A stretch of DNA of 64,000 nt from Paraglaciecola chathamensis S18K6 (lineage in GTDB: Bacteria > Pseudomonadota > Gammaproteobacteria > Enterobacterales > Alteromonadaceae), in assembly GCA_000314955.1 (NCBI GenBank), contig BAEM01000004.1:62001-126000 (forward strand), read 5' to 3'. The notes beneath the pieces were generated by a model. The model saw only the letters and a program-made list of their open reading frames with translations, did no database searches and had not been told where the DNA came from. A program made the position numbers and the translations under genes. This document shows, piece after piece, positions 37,572 through 46,409 of the stretch. Position 1 is the first letter of the stretch. Each line of letters starts with the position of its first letter.

Positions 37572-38263
37572 CTAGCCAACAACAGGTTCTCGTCGTAGAA
37601 GATGAACCTAAAATCGCGCAAATATTAGTAGACTTTCTGAGTTTAGAGGGCTTCTTAACACACGTCGTACATGATGGCGATGAAGCCGAAGCAGCAATTA
37701 AACAAGTAAACCCAGACTGCGTGATCCTTGACTTGATGCTGCCAGGCAAAGATGGCTTGAGTATTTGCAAAGATGTACGAAAATTTTCTCATGTACCGAT
37801 CATTATGTTGACCGCCAGAGTAGATGAAATAGATAGATTAATGGGACTAGGATTCGGTGCTGACGATTATGTCTGTAAACCCTTTTCCCCACGTGAAGTT
37901 GTGGCCCGTGTGCAAGCCTTGTTGCGCAGAGCGGCGCTCGGCGCCCCGGCTGAGAAAACAGCCCCCAACATACTTACTTTCAAGCATATTCGCATCGATA
38001 CCGAGCGATTCGAATGCACCATTAATGGCAGTATTATCGAGTTAACACCGGTAGAATTTCGTTTATTGAAAACCTTATTGGGAAAACCAGGAACGGTTTT
38101 TTCCCGAGAAATACTTATGCAACGTTGCTACGAAGATGCGCGTATTGTCAGTAACCGCACAATCGACAGCCATATGAAGAACTTGCGCAACAAGATTTCC
38201 CTTGTTGACGACCCCCAACCCATTTTGCAATCCGTGTACGGTGTGGGCTACAAATTAATGTAA
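37568..38263 (+). CDS. BaeR-like OmpR-family response regulator
   Basis: 231 aa. Receiver (VLVVEDEPKIAQIL, phospho-acceptor Asp in VILDLMLPGKDG, Lys in VCKPFSPREVV) and a C-terminal winged helix (IELTPVEFRLLKTLLGKPGTVFSREILM...RTIDSHMKNLRNKI). The start ATG 37568 overlaps the kinase stop; the in-frame codons back to 37463 lie in the kinase gene. Probable targets are the divergent small genes at 35338-35992 and the downstream YHYH gene. Confidence 0.93.
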   Translation: MTSQQQVLVVEDEPKIAQILVDFLSLEGFLTHVVHDGDEAEAAIKQVNPDCVILDLMLPGKDGLSICKDVRKFSHVPIIMLTARVDEIDRLMGLGFGADDYVCKPFSPREVVARVQALLRRAALGAPAEKTAPNILTFKHIRIDTERFECTINGSIIELTPVEFRLLKTLLGKPGTVFSREILMQRCYEDARIVSNRTIDSHMKNLRNKISLVDDPQPILQSVYGVGYKLM

Positions 38264-38370
38264 CACACATCTAATAGCGTGCATTTTGTGCGCAAAATCC
38301 TCAGTATCTGCACCGTTTCTGCGTTTTATATTCGTAACGTTAGGGCAAACCAATAAACCTAGATACTTGA

Positions 38371-39426
38371 ATGAAACGTATAATGTGTACCGCACAAACC
38401 TATTTGATAATTGCGCTTGGTGTTATCTTATGTGCCTGTGGCGAAAGCTCTACAGACGCTAATTACGAAGAAACGGGGCAAGAACATACCTCTACCGAAA
38501 CTTCGACAGATTCAACTACTGACGACGTTGAGACGGGATCAGAGACAGCGCCTGACAGCGATGCGTCAGTGACAGCCAGCTCCCTGTTGTTTTTCGATGA
38601 CGCTGTCATTGAGACCATCACGACACAAAGTTGTACCCTGTCAGGTGGTACACAAACAACCTGTTATCATATTACTCTGGCGGGTGAACCAGCAGTAGAT
38701 GAAATAGGCCCATTCTGCCCACCCACAATAGAATCGGACGCTTCCCAAGGTGGCATTTGGTTTGACGGTTCAGGTGAGGTTTACGATATCGATGGCGAAT
38801 TTATCAGCAACTTAGATCAGCTTTACGGTGATGGCTGGTTATTATACGACCCTAGCACAGGCGAGGTGAATATCACTGATACGCAAACCGCGTGTGAAGC
38901 AGCAGCCAGGCCGAATGTCGACCCTGCCTACCAAAATTACTGCGTGCAGTGCGATTTAGAATATTACGGCGGCGGTGTAAGTCAAACCGTGCTATTGCCC
39001 GTCACGCCAATCCCCCTCTCTACCCCGAGCTATGTTAACGCCAATATGGGCGTCTCTTTAAACGGCGTGATATTGGCAGCACAAGCGCCTGTCGATGCCA
39101 TATTGAGCAACTATACGATTGCTGCTTTTGATGACTGCGGCGGGCATATCAATCCGTTCGATGGCTACCATTACCACGCTGCCACGGGTTGCTCTACAGC
39201 CAGTGAAGAAGAAGACGGCCACGCCAGTCAAATCGGCTATGCACTTGATGGCTATCGCATATACGCCATGCTAGACGCTAGCGGTTATGAAGAAACAGAC
39301 TTAGACGAATGTCGAGGTCACACTGACGATACGAGAGGCTACCATTATCATGTGGCCAGCCCAGGTGAAAATATGTTTATCGGTTGCTTTCACGGTGAGC
39401 AAGGTGAGTGGGTCGCGAGTGAATGA
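38371..39426 (+). CDS. YHYH-domain lipoprotein
   Basis: 351 aa. The lipoprotein signal ends in LCAC (near residue 23), followed by a long Ser/Thr/Glu/Asp-rich linker (about 25-65). The rest is the YHYH domain: INPFDGYHYHAATGCS, GYALDGYRIYAM and DTRGYHYHVASPG with paired cysteines. YHYH proteins are exported and of unproven function; the repeated HxH motifs suggest metal binding. It lies 107 bases downstream of the BaeR-like gene and overlaps the next gene. Confidence 0.82.
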   Translation: MKRIMCTAQTYLIIALGVILCACGESSTDANYEETGQEHTSTETSTDSTTDDVETGSETAPDSDASVTASSLLFFDDAVIETITTQSCTLSGGTQTTCYHITLAGEPAVDEIGPFCPPTIESDASQGGIWFDGSGEVYDIDGEFISNLDQLYGDGWLLYDPSTGEVNITDTQTACEAAARPNVDPAYQNYCVQCDLEYYGGGVSQTVLLPVTPIPLSTPSYVNANMGVSLNGVILAAQAPVDAILSNYTIAAFDDCGGHINPFDGYHYHAATGCSTASEEEDGHASQIGYALDGYRIYAMLDASGYEETDLDECRGHTDDTRGYHYHVASPGENMFIGCFHGEQGEWVASE

Positions 39427-39446
39427 AACATCAAACGGAGCAAGAA

Positions 39447-39749
39447 ATGATAGTAGATTCAACAAATGCACGTTTTAGCTGGCAAATGCGCACTCGCCCA
39501 TGGTGCAAAGTCGTTGCTGTATTAGGCACACTAACCTTTACGGCTGTTGCCCATGAAGGCCATGTGGACAAAGATGCGCAACTGGCCTGCAAAGAGAAGG
39601 AACTGCGCGCGTCATGTCAGTACGTAAAAGAGACTGGAGATAACGTGGCTAAGGTGTACAGCGGTTTTTGTCAGAAAATATCCAGCAATAAAATGTGCGT
39701 TCGTAATCAACCCATTAAGACTATTGTGCTCGGCCCCCTCGAGAATTAA
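39447..39749 (+). CDS. Small exported protein with cysteine pairs
   Basis: About 100 aa from ATG 39447, which follows CGGAG (39436-39440) at good spacing; ATG 39423, overlapping the YHYH stop, would add eight residues. A hydrophobic segment (VVAVLGTLTFTAVA) ends before HEGHVDKD, probably a signal peptide. The mature part has cysteines in LACKEKELRASCQY, FCQKI and MCVRN. The YSGFCQ...MCVRN pattern recalls the SLSATCQMM region of the 82-aa protein at 35744, so both may belong to one BaeR-like regulon. Confidence 0.65.
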   Translation: MIVDSTNARFSWQMRTRPWCKVVAVLGTLTFTAVAHEGHVDKDAQLACKEKELRASCQYVKETGDNVAKVYSGFCQKISSNKMCVRNQPIKTIVLGPLEN

Positions 39750-39770
39750 GCGCTGTTAATAAAAAGTTGA

Positions 39771-39796
39771 GGGCGTACCTGTTTGAAAGCACGCCC
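39771..39796 (+). terminator. Weak hairpin after the YHYH operon
   Basis: GGGCGT (39771-39776) pairs with ACGCCC (39791-39796) across a 14-base loop. Only an AT-rich tail, not a T run, follows, so termination here is uncertain. Confidence 0.35.
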
Positions 39797-39812
39797 ATGT
39801 ATTTATTTGCGT

Positions 39813-39935
39813 AGCTTAGTTTTACTTTGCTTAGCTTAGCTTAGCTTAGCTTAGTTTTACTTTGCTTAACTGCGCCTTGCTTAACTGCACTTTGCTTAAC
39901 TGCGCTTTGCTTAACTGCGCTTTGTTTAGCCGAGC
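39813..39935. repeat. Tandem repeats (GCTTA pentamers, then 15-bp units)
   Basis: A run of GCTTA pentamers (about 39813-39855) is followed by five 15-base units of form TTTGCTTAACTGCGC at 39861-39875, 39876-39890, 39891-39905, 39906-39920 and 39921-39935, the last two diverging least and most respectively. The final unit contains the tpm stop codon. A related GCTTAG run lies at 55943-55985. Confidence 0.85.
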
Positions 39936-40585
39936 TTTTTCAGTAACCATACCTCTTCATTTGCAGGTACCTTACCTTTTAAACCGCCTTCGACGTCCAC
40001 GCTGGCAAGCAATTGAATGGCATAATCATCAGCATAGTGTTTGGCTATCTCTTTGGCATTAACGCAATGCGGCGGGCCTGGCATTAAATGCTGTTGATAA
40101 TCAAAGCTAATGAGTAACTGCGGCGCAGTGCCGCTTAACTTACGTATATGCGAGGTGTACTTTGCTCTTACTTCTGATGGTAAAGCGACCAGTGCAGCGC
40201 GGTCGTATATCCCATCTATTTCACCCACTAGGTCGCGGGTGAGTTGAAAAATATCTCCCACATACACGTCAACCGCTCTGTCATTCACAGTGGCATGATA
40301 ATGCACTAAACCAAGGTCTTCTCGTTGTGACACTTCTGGCTGTATTTCCATGTCGTGAAATAACTGTTGCACAGCGGGCTCATGTAATTCAGCCCCCACC
40401 ACGTTAAGGTCGTTGGCTAGCAGCCAAGCTATGTCGCGCGTTTTGCCACACAAGGGTACAAAAATTCTACTACCCTGAGGCAATTCGAGAGCGGTAAAGT
40501 GAGCCTTTAATAAAGGACTACCTTTAAATTGATGAAATGCTATTTCGCCTTTTTCCCATTTGTCATGCCAGTAATTTGCTTGCAT
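39926..40585 (-). CDS. tpm: Thiopurine S-methyltransferase
   Basis: SAM-dependent methyltransferase; the bacterial Tpm type is also linked to tellurite/selenium methylation. 219 aa. Landmarks: YWHDKWEKGEIAFHQ near the N-terminus, FVPLCGKTRDIAWLL, the SAM-binding GAELHEPAVQQLF and DGIYDRAALVALP. The last codons (KKLG) and stop lie in the tandem-repeat tract, so the C-terminus may be variable between strains. Confidence 0.94.
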   Translation of the reverse strand: MQANYWHDKWEKGEIAFHQFKGSPLLKAHFTALELPQGSRIFVPLCGKTRDIAWLLANDLNVVGAELHEPAVQQLFHDMEIQPEVSQREDLGLVHYHATVNDRAVDVYVGDIFQLTRDLVGEIDGIYDRAALVALPSEVRAKYTSHIRKLSGTAPQLLISFDYQQHLMPGPPHCVNAKEIAKHYADDYAIQLLASVDVEGGLKGKVPANEEVWLLKKLG

Positions 40586-40738
40586 ATTCGCTCCATCATA
40601 TACCAGTGAAACAGCTGAGCTATTTCGATTTCATTTATAGGGTCTGTATCATGCCACTTAAAGTCGACTTTAGGTCAAGTGCCACTTGCGAAATATCACA
40701 TCACAAATACAAACAGCCCAGATGACGTAAATGCCTTG

Positions 40739-41281
40739 CTAAAGTACACCTTTCAATTTAGCTAGCCCATAGGCATTCACCGTGGACGCATCTTTGATTT
40801 CACCGGATAAAATCATTTCTTCAAACTCAGTTAAGGTCACCTTTTTAGTGATTAAACCTTCTTCTTCTGGATCTAAATCAATTTCGGTAAAGGTAAGCTC
40901 GGTAGCAAGGTAAATATGATACATTTGGTTGCAAAAGCCGTAGGCCAAGTACTGATCTCCAAGGTAGTGCATTTTGTTGGCGACTAGCCCAGTTTCTTCC
41001 TTTAATTCACCTGCCGCTAACAGAGCATGGTCTGCATCAGGGTTTTCTTCCCATGCGCCTTGAGGTAATTCCCAGCAGCGTTTTTTAATGGGGTACCTGA
41101 ATTGCTCAACCAAATGCACGTATCCATCTTGTACCGCCAATACAACCACGAAGTCCGGCTTTTCTACTACGCTGTATACGCCTTGATGGCCACTACTGCG
41201 GCGAATTTTGTCTTCTTTTAGACGCATCCATTTGTTTTCATACACCACCGTACTGGCCAGCGTTTCTATCTCGTCGCTCAT
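40739..41281 (-). CDS. Nudix hydrolase (ADP-ribose-pyrophosphatase-like)
   Basis: 180 aa. The Nudix catalytic helix is present as GELKEETGL, preceded by the PQGAWEENPDADHALLAA loop, so the magnesium-binding ExxEE glutamates are conserved while the first box residue is G, not R. It most resembles the ADP-ribose/nucleoside-diphosphate-sugar branch, but the substrate is not certain. It is divergent from the sigma-factor gene with a 210-base gap. Confidence 0.86.
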   Translation of the reverse strand: MSDEIETLASTVVYENKWMRLKEDKIRRSSGHQGVYSVVEKPDFVVVLAVQDGYVHLVEQFRYPIKKRCWELPQGAWEENPDADHALLAAGELKEETGLVANKMHYLGDQYLAYGFCNQMYHIYLATELTFTEIDLDPEEEGLITKKVTLTEFEEMILSGEIKDASTVNAYGLAKLKGVL

Positions 41282-41332
41282 TCCTTCTCCTTATGGGTTA
41301 CTTTAATTTGATCTGATTTATTTTGGTTATTT

Positions 41333-41355
41333 CGATTTGCTTGCGCCGCAAATCG
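41333..41355. promoter_or_regulatory. Inverted repeat in the Nudix/sigma-factor divergent gap
   Basis: CGATTTGC (41333-41340) and GCAAATCG (41348-41355) form a perfect 8-base inverted repeat with a 7-base spacer. Lying between divergent promoters and lacking a T run, it is a candidate operator rather than a terminator. The regulator is unknown. Confidence 0.4.
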
Positions 41356-41491
41356 TAATTGGAAAGAGCCCTATCCTAGCGCAAAAGTAATACCATTCCA
41401 CGCCTCGAATAAAAGTATTCAAAGCATTTGTTGAGGTGTTTTATTTTCGCTGCGTATACGTAGTAACATGATGCAATTTAACGGGTAAGGC

Positions 41492-42061
41492 GTGAAAGTA
41501 ATCCAGCTAAATAGGGCAAAAAAGCAGCTCCTTGCCAGAGATGAGAATAGCCAGCTAGTGCAGCAGCTATATGCAGAGTATGGCAGTGCCTTGCGCCGCT
41601 TTATTCGCGTGCGCTCACGCTTAAGTGACAACGATTGTGAGGATGTCATGCAAGAAGTATATGAGCGCCTGCTTAAGCTGGATGACTTAACGCAAAAGCT
41701 ATCGGGTAGAATGGATACCGTTCGCAATTATCTGTTTCAAATTGCGACCCATATTTTAATCGATCGTGACCGCCGCGCTAAGGTGCGCTGCAGTGACAAC
41801 CATGTGAGCGAACAAGACACGGCTATATTTTCATCGATATTTTCCCCAGAACGAGCGCTGCAAAACAGAAAGCAGCTCCGAGAAATTGAAATAGCATTGG
41901 CAGAAATTAAAACCAGCCACAAACAGGCATTTATGTTAAATAGAGTAGAAGGCATGAGTTACCGAGAGATCAGTGACGCATTAGGCGTATCAGTTAGTAC
42001 GGTGGAAAAATATATCTCAGCCGCTTTGGTCGCGATCAGAGCAAAGGTGTCGCCCATATGA
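41492..42061 (+). CDS. FecI-like ECF RNA polymerase sigma factor
   Basis: 189 aa. Sigma region 2 (EYGSALRRFIRVRSRLSDNDCEDVMQEVYERL) and region 4 (LNRVEGMSYREISDALGVSVSTVEKYISAAL) are present without other sigma regions, as in iron-uptake-type ECF factors. The start is GTG 41492. The stop overlaps the anti-sigma gene by four bases (ATGA). It should direct transcription of the downstream TonB-dependent receptor gene on a signal relayed from it. Confidence 0.93.
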   Translation: MKVIQLNRAKKQLLARDENSQLVQQLYAEYGSALRRFIRVRSRLSDNDCEDVMQEVYERLLKLDDLTQKLSGRMDTVRNYLFQIATHILIDRDRRAKVRCSDNHVSEQDTAIFSSIFSPERALQNRKQLREIEIALAEIKTSHKQAFMLNRVEGMSYREISDALGVSVSTVEKYISAALVAIRAKVSPI

Positions 42062-43050
42062 AAACGGATTTAAACCAAGACGCCATAACCAAACAGGCCG
42101 CTAACTTTGTGGCTCGATTATATTCCGGTGAGCTAAGCGCGGAAGAAGAAAACGAAATTTATGCTTGGTGTGACCAATCTCCCCAGCACCAACAGGAATT
42201 TGACAATATGTTAGCGATTTGGGACAGCAGTAATCAGCTGTTTCAAACGGCTGCGCCCGTCAAAAAGAAAAACCACAGGTATTGGTATACAGGTATTGCA
42301 GCGAGTTTTGTGTGCGCCGTGTTAGCCATTTGGTTCGTTGCCCTGCCCCCATCTGTGTCAACACAACAAGTAGCCCATAACGAACCGAACCGTTATCACA
42401 CTGCCGTAGGTGAAATAAGTACGGTGGGTTTACCCGATGGCAGCATAGTAACGCTCAATACCAACAGTGCCATTAAAGTCGATTTTTCAGGTAGCCAACG
42501 GCGTATTTTATTAGAGCGAGGGGAAGCGTTTTTCGACGTAGCGAAAGATGCTACCCGGGTGTTCAGCATTAACACCGGTGAAAAAACCATTCGGGTAATT
42601 GGCACAAAGTTCAATGTGCGAAAATCTGATGCGACACTAAAAGTGTCTGTCGCTGAGGGCTTAGTAGCGGTGCAGTCATCTACCCTGCCCAGCAGCGAAC
42701 AAATTGACTTCGAGGAAGCTGAAACTCTACTGCCTGCAGGGGCAATTGGGGCATTTAACGGCACCAGCGAAGTCATTGCACAAGTGACCTCAAAAGAGGT
42801 AAACGCCAGTCAGCAGTGGCGCCAAGGTATTTTTCGTTTCGATAATGAACCATTAGCCAAGGTGCTGACTGAGTTCAACCGCTATCGACTAAAAAAAATA
42901 ACCCTAGAAAACCAAGCCTTGGGCAAATTGAAAATAAGTGGCGTGTTCAAATTAAAAGACGGTGACAGTATTTTATCGGCACTTGAGGCGGCGCTACCTG
43001 TGGAAGTAGAGCGTTATCCTGAGTACATCGAGCTGACGGCGAAAAACTAA
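42058..43050 (+). CDS. FecR-family anti-sigma factor
   Basis: 330 aa. N-terminal anti-sigma part with the DUF4880-like WCDQSPQHQQEFDNM, one membrane segment (about residues 82-101, WYTGIAASFVCAVLAIWFV) and a periplasmic FecR domain (GEISTVGLPDGSIVTLNTNSA, RVIGTKFNVR). The C-terminal part takes the receptor's N-terminal signal. Sigma, anti-sigma and receptor genes form one transcriptional set. Confidence 0.93.
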   Translation: MKTDLNQDAITKQAANFVARLYSGELSAEEENEIYAWCDQSPQHQQEFDNMLAIWDSSNQLFQTAAPVKKKNHRYWYTGIAASFVCAVLAIWFVALPPSVSTQQVAHNEPNRYHTAVGEISTVGLPDGSIVTLNTNSAIKVDFSGSQRRILLERGEAFFDVAKDATRVFSINTGEKTIRVIGTKFNVRKSDATLKVSVAEGLVAVQSSTLPSSEQIDFEEAETLLPAGAIGAFNGTSEVIAQVTSKEVNASQQWRQGIFRFDNEPLAKVLTEFNRYRLKKITLENQALGKLKISGVFKLKDGDSILSALEAALPVEVERYPEYIELTAKN

Positions 43051-43137
43051 TTTTCACTTTTAATGGAGGATCATAATGTGCCTTGCGTATACCTCTAATA
43101 GGAACAGTCACATCTAATAATAATAGAGGCATACAAA

Positions 43138-46100
43138 ATGAAACTGCACATGAAACTACATAAGTCGTTTAAACTCAGTCCCCTTGCTTGCTGCGTCATG
43201 CTTATGCTGCCCGCCAGTCACAGTTTTTCTGCACAAGACACGCGGCAAAACATTGATATACCGGCGCAAAACATTGAATCAGCCCTGCTCGAACTTGCAC
43301 AAGAAAGTGAAACCCAAATTTTATTTTCCTCTGCCATTACCCAGAACATCACCACCCGCGCGATATCAGCAAATTTAACCGTAGAAGAAGCCTTAGCGGT
43401 ATTACTTGAAAACACGTCTTTAGAATTTGTTAAGCGCTCTAAAAGCACCTATATCATACGTGAAAAAAACGCGCCGTCTTCGGTCGCCCCCAACACAGAA
43501 AATAGCACTGCTTCTGCAGCCGCCACGAAAGAGGTATCAGGTACATCAGCAAAAAAGGCTGACGGCGAAGCCAGTGTTGAGCGCATTAAAGTAGTGGGCT
43601 CAAATATCCGCGTCAACCAAGATTCTGGCGCATTACCTATTACCACTTTTAGTGCCCAAGACTTTGAAGACTTAGGCATATCAAGCGGCGCTGATTTGCT
43701 GGCAGAATTACCCCAACAAGGGGAAGTTAGCTTCAACAGCGAACGCGTGGTTGGCGGTGTCAATGATGCTCGCGGTGACGTTTCCTCCGTTAACTTGCGC
43801 GGCATAGGCACCGGCTATAGTTTGACCCTGTTGAACGGTCGACGATTAGTCCTGCACCCCGGCACCCAAGCTGAAGATTTAGTCCCTGTTACCACGGTTA
43901 ACTCAAATGCTTTGCCGGTACGCGGTCTTAAACGGGTAGAAGTGTTACGTGATGGCGCCGCAGCTATATATGGAACAGACGCTATCGCAGGGGTTATTAA
44001 TTACGTACTCAAAGACAAAAACACCGGTGGTGATTTACAGTTCCAATACGGTAAAAATGACGGCACTGACAAAGACACGTTTAGCCTATCAGGCTCAGGT
44101 GGCTGGTTTTTTAATAACGAGCAAACCCACTTAACACTCAGCGGGAGTCTGTATCAACAAGATATGTTAATGGCATCAGAGCGAGACTATGCCGCCAGCT
44201 CAGACACCCGAAACTATCCAGGGTTAGCAGCTGAATTTGTTGGTAATACGTCCCTAGACGGACGCACGACTTCCACACCTTGGGCAGAACTAAGCTCTGA
44301 GAGCCTAGGTACTTTTCATATTCAACCCGACACGTTTGATGGCTGTGAAGTGGCACTGGATAACGGCATTTGTGCCGATGGCGGTAGCTTAGATCGCGAA
44401 TTACGTTACGACTCAAACTCTGAACGCTCTCTTAGCTCAGAAGTTAGCCGTGTTAATTTGTATGCACTTATGACCCATAACTTATCTGATGAAGTTGAGC
44501 TGTATGGTGAAGCCCTTTATTACCAAGCACAAGCTGATCGATTACGTGAACAAAGCGGGAACTTAACGGCCCAGCGTTTCACTGTATCAAGTGACGCTTT
44601 TTACAACCCATTTGGTGAAGATGTAACCGTAAGACGCTACCGCCCCATTGATACTGGCCCACGTAAAATAAACGTAGAAGATTATTCTTATCGCTTTCTA
44701 ACGGGGCTCAGGGGTTACTATCAAGACTGGGATTGGGACACAGCCGTGCTTTATTCAAAAGCCCATACGCTCGATACTGCGAACCGGGTCAATACCACTT
44801 TATTTCAACAAGCTGTGAACAGTACAGATCAAAGCACAGCCTATAACCTCTTTAACGGTGGTAGCCTGACCTCACCAAACATTGGCGATGACACAGGCAA
44901 TGACCAAGACGTTATCGACAGCTTTATGTTCAATATTGAACGTGAATCTGAAACCGAGCTTGCCCTTTATGATTTTAAACTATCACGCCCCGATATTTTT
45001 GCCTTACCTGCTGGCGATGTAGGCATGGCTGTGGGCGTGGAATACCGTTACGAGAGCTTCTCAGATGCACGCAGCGATGCGCTAAATGGCACAGATAGCT
45101 TTATTGACATAGTAACAGGTAACGCTTCGGCGCTTGCCAGTACGGTACTAGGCAGTAGCCCAACGCCGGACTCTTCAGGCAGCCGCAATGTGTTTTCAAC
45201 GTATGTAGAATTTGCAGTGCCTTTGTTAGCAGATCTACCGCTAGTGAAAAGCTTGAACATGCAGCTGGCTGCCCGTTATGAGCGGTTTTCCGATGTAGGC
45301 GATATCACCAAACCCAAGGTATCGTTAGCTTGGCAGGTGAATGACATGATTCAACTTCGCGCGGCCTATGCAGAAGGTTTTAAAGCACCAGGATTACCTC
45401 AAACAACAGCCGTTGATGTGTCACGCTCTAACACCCGTTCTGATCCCATATCAGGTATTCGTCAAGGCACCCTTGAAATACGTAATGGTAGCGACGACCT
45501 GAAACCTGAAACCAGCACCAACACGTTTGCAGGAATTGTATTTACCCCAATAAAAAACCTAACGTTAACGGCGGACTGGTGGCATATAAAACAAAAAGAC
45601 GTGGTAGGAATATTAAGTAGCCAAACGCAAATTTTGTATGATGCACTACTTCGAGTGGATGGTGGCAGTAATACCAACGTGATCCGTGATGACAATAACG
45701 AGATTTTGTACGTTACTAACGACTATACCAACCTGCTTCCTCGGGAAATTAAAGGCATCGACTACAGTATTTTTTACAAGATGAATACTGAGCTGGGTGA
45801 TTTTACCTTCACTGCTAATGCGGCTAATTTAACCCAGTTTGACCAAGGGTTAGACCCCGTCACGCAGCGCGTAGTGACCGCACAAGAGAACGGCAACGAA
45901 GCGGTATTATTTGACGGTGAAACTGTTGGCATACCAGGCGCGGCGGGTGATTTATTAACAAAAAATGGTCGCCCAGAATGGCGCAGTAACATTGGTATAA
46001 GATGGCAAAAAGATAACTGGGGCGCAGGCATAAAATACAAATATATTAGTGAGTTAGAAAATGTATCCCTGTCTTATTTTGACGATGCTGGCGATTTGAT

Positions 46101-46317
46101 TTACCAACAAATTGACGATTGGTCCACGGTTGACGCCTATGCTTCATATTCGTTTACACAGCAAAACAGTTGGCTAGACAAAACTAAATTAACGTTGGGC
46201 GCACGTAATCTAGGTGACAAAGAGCCTCCTTTTACCTCGGGAACATTTGGTTATGAAGCCGGCGTACATTCATCCGCAGGGCGTTACTTGTACATGACCT
46301 TAAACAAAAAGTTTTAG
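43138..46317 (+). CDS. TonB-dependent receptor with N-terminal STN signalling domain
   Basis: 1059 aa. Signal peptide (to about residue 33), STN domain (about 38-105: QNIDIPAQNIESALLELAQESETQILFSS...TYIIRE), an Ala/Ser-rich linker, plug domain (IKVVGSNI..., LRGIGTGYSLTLLNGRRL, VEVLRDGAAAIYGTDAIAGVINYV), then a 22-strand barrel ending in KKF. The STN domain and the upstream FecI/FecR pair show it is signal-transducing. The ligand is not known. The neighbouring secreted carboxypeptidase suggests a peptide-derived or peptidic ligand. A terminator follows at 46332. Confidence 0.93.
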   Translation: MKLHMKLHKSFKLSPLACCVMLMLPASHSFSAQDTRQNIDIPAQNIESALLELAQESETQILFSSAITQNITTRAISANLTVEEALAVLLENTSLEFVKRSKSTYIIREKNAPSSVAPNTENSTASAAATKEVSGTSAKKADGEASVERIKVVGSNIRVNQDSGALPITTFSAQDFEDLGISSGADLLAELPQQGEVSFNSERVVGGVNDARGDVSSVNLRGIGTGYSLTLLNGRRLVLHPGTQAEDLVPVTTVNSNALPVRGLKRVEVLRDGAAAIYGTDAIAGVINYVLKDKNTGGDLQFQYGKNDGTDKDTFSLSGSGGWFFNNEQTHLTLSGSLYQQDMLMASERDYAASSDTRNYPGLAAEFVGNTSLDGRTTSTPWAELSSESLGTFHIQPDTFDGCEVALDNGICADGGSLDRELRYDSNSERSLSSEVSRVNLYALMTHNLSDEVELYGEALYYQAQADRLREQSGNLTAQRFTVSSDAFYNPFGEDVTVRRYRPIDTGPRKINVEDYSYRFLTGLRGYYQDWDWDTAVLYSKAHTLDTANRVNTTLFQQAVNSTDQSTAYNLFNGGSLTSPNIGDDTGNDQDVIDSFMFNIERESETELALYDFKLSRPDIFALPAGDVGMAVGVEYRYESFSDARSDALNGTDSFIDIVTGNASALASTVLGSSPTPDSSGSRNVFSTYVEFAVPLLADLPLVKSLNMQLAARYERFSDVGDITKPKVSLAWQVNDMIQLRAAYAEGFKAPGLPQTTAVDVSRSNTRSDPISGIRQGTLEIRNGSDDLKPETSTNTFAGIVFTPIKNLTLTADWWHIKQKDVVGILSSQTQILYDALLRVDGGSNTNVIRDDNNEILYVTNDYTNLLPREIKGIDYSIFYKMNTELGDFTFTANAANLTQFDQGLDPVTQRVVTAQENGNEAVLFDGETVGIPGAAGDLLTKNGRPEWRSNIGIRWQKDNWGAGIKYKYISELENVSLSYFDDAGDLIYQQIDDWSTVDAYASYSFTQQNSWLDKTKLTLGARNLGDKEPPFTSGTFGYEAGVHSSAGRYLYMTLNKKF

Positions 46318-46331
46318 TCACTTAGCGGTTC

Positions 46332-46363
46332 AGCCAATCAGGGGTACGCTGATTGGCTTTTTC
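46332..46363 (+). terminator. Intrinsic terminator after the TonB-dependent receptor
   Basis: A 10-bp perfect stem, AGCCAATCAG (46332-46341) and CTGATTGGCT (46349-46358), has a 7-base loop and is followed by TTTTTC. Confidence 0.9.
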
Positions 46364-46409
46364 TTATTACCTATATCTTATTACCTATAAAGAACGGAAT
46401 GCTGTCAAC

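Noticed and set aside
39862-40062. Plus-strand frame encoding LLNCALLNC-type repeats, resembling pentapeptide repeats.
   Set aside because: It is only the translation of the 15-bp tandem repeat running into the antisense strand of tpm; no start context or conservation.
43138-43450. STN domain taken as evidence of a type II/III secretin.
   Set aside because: It is followed by a TonB plug and barrel, so it is the signalling domain of a receptor.
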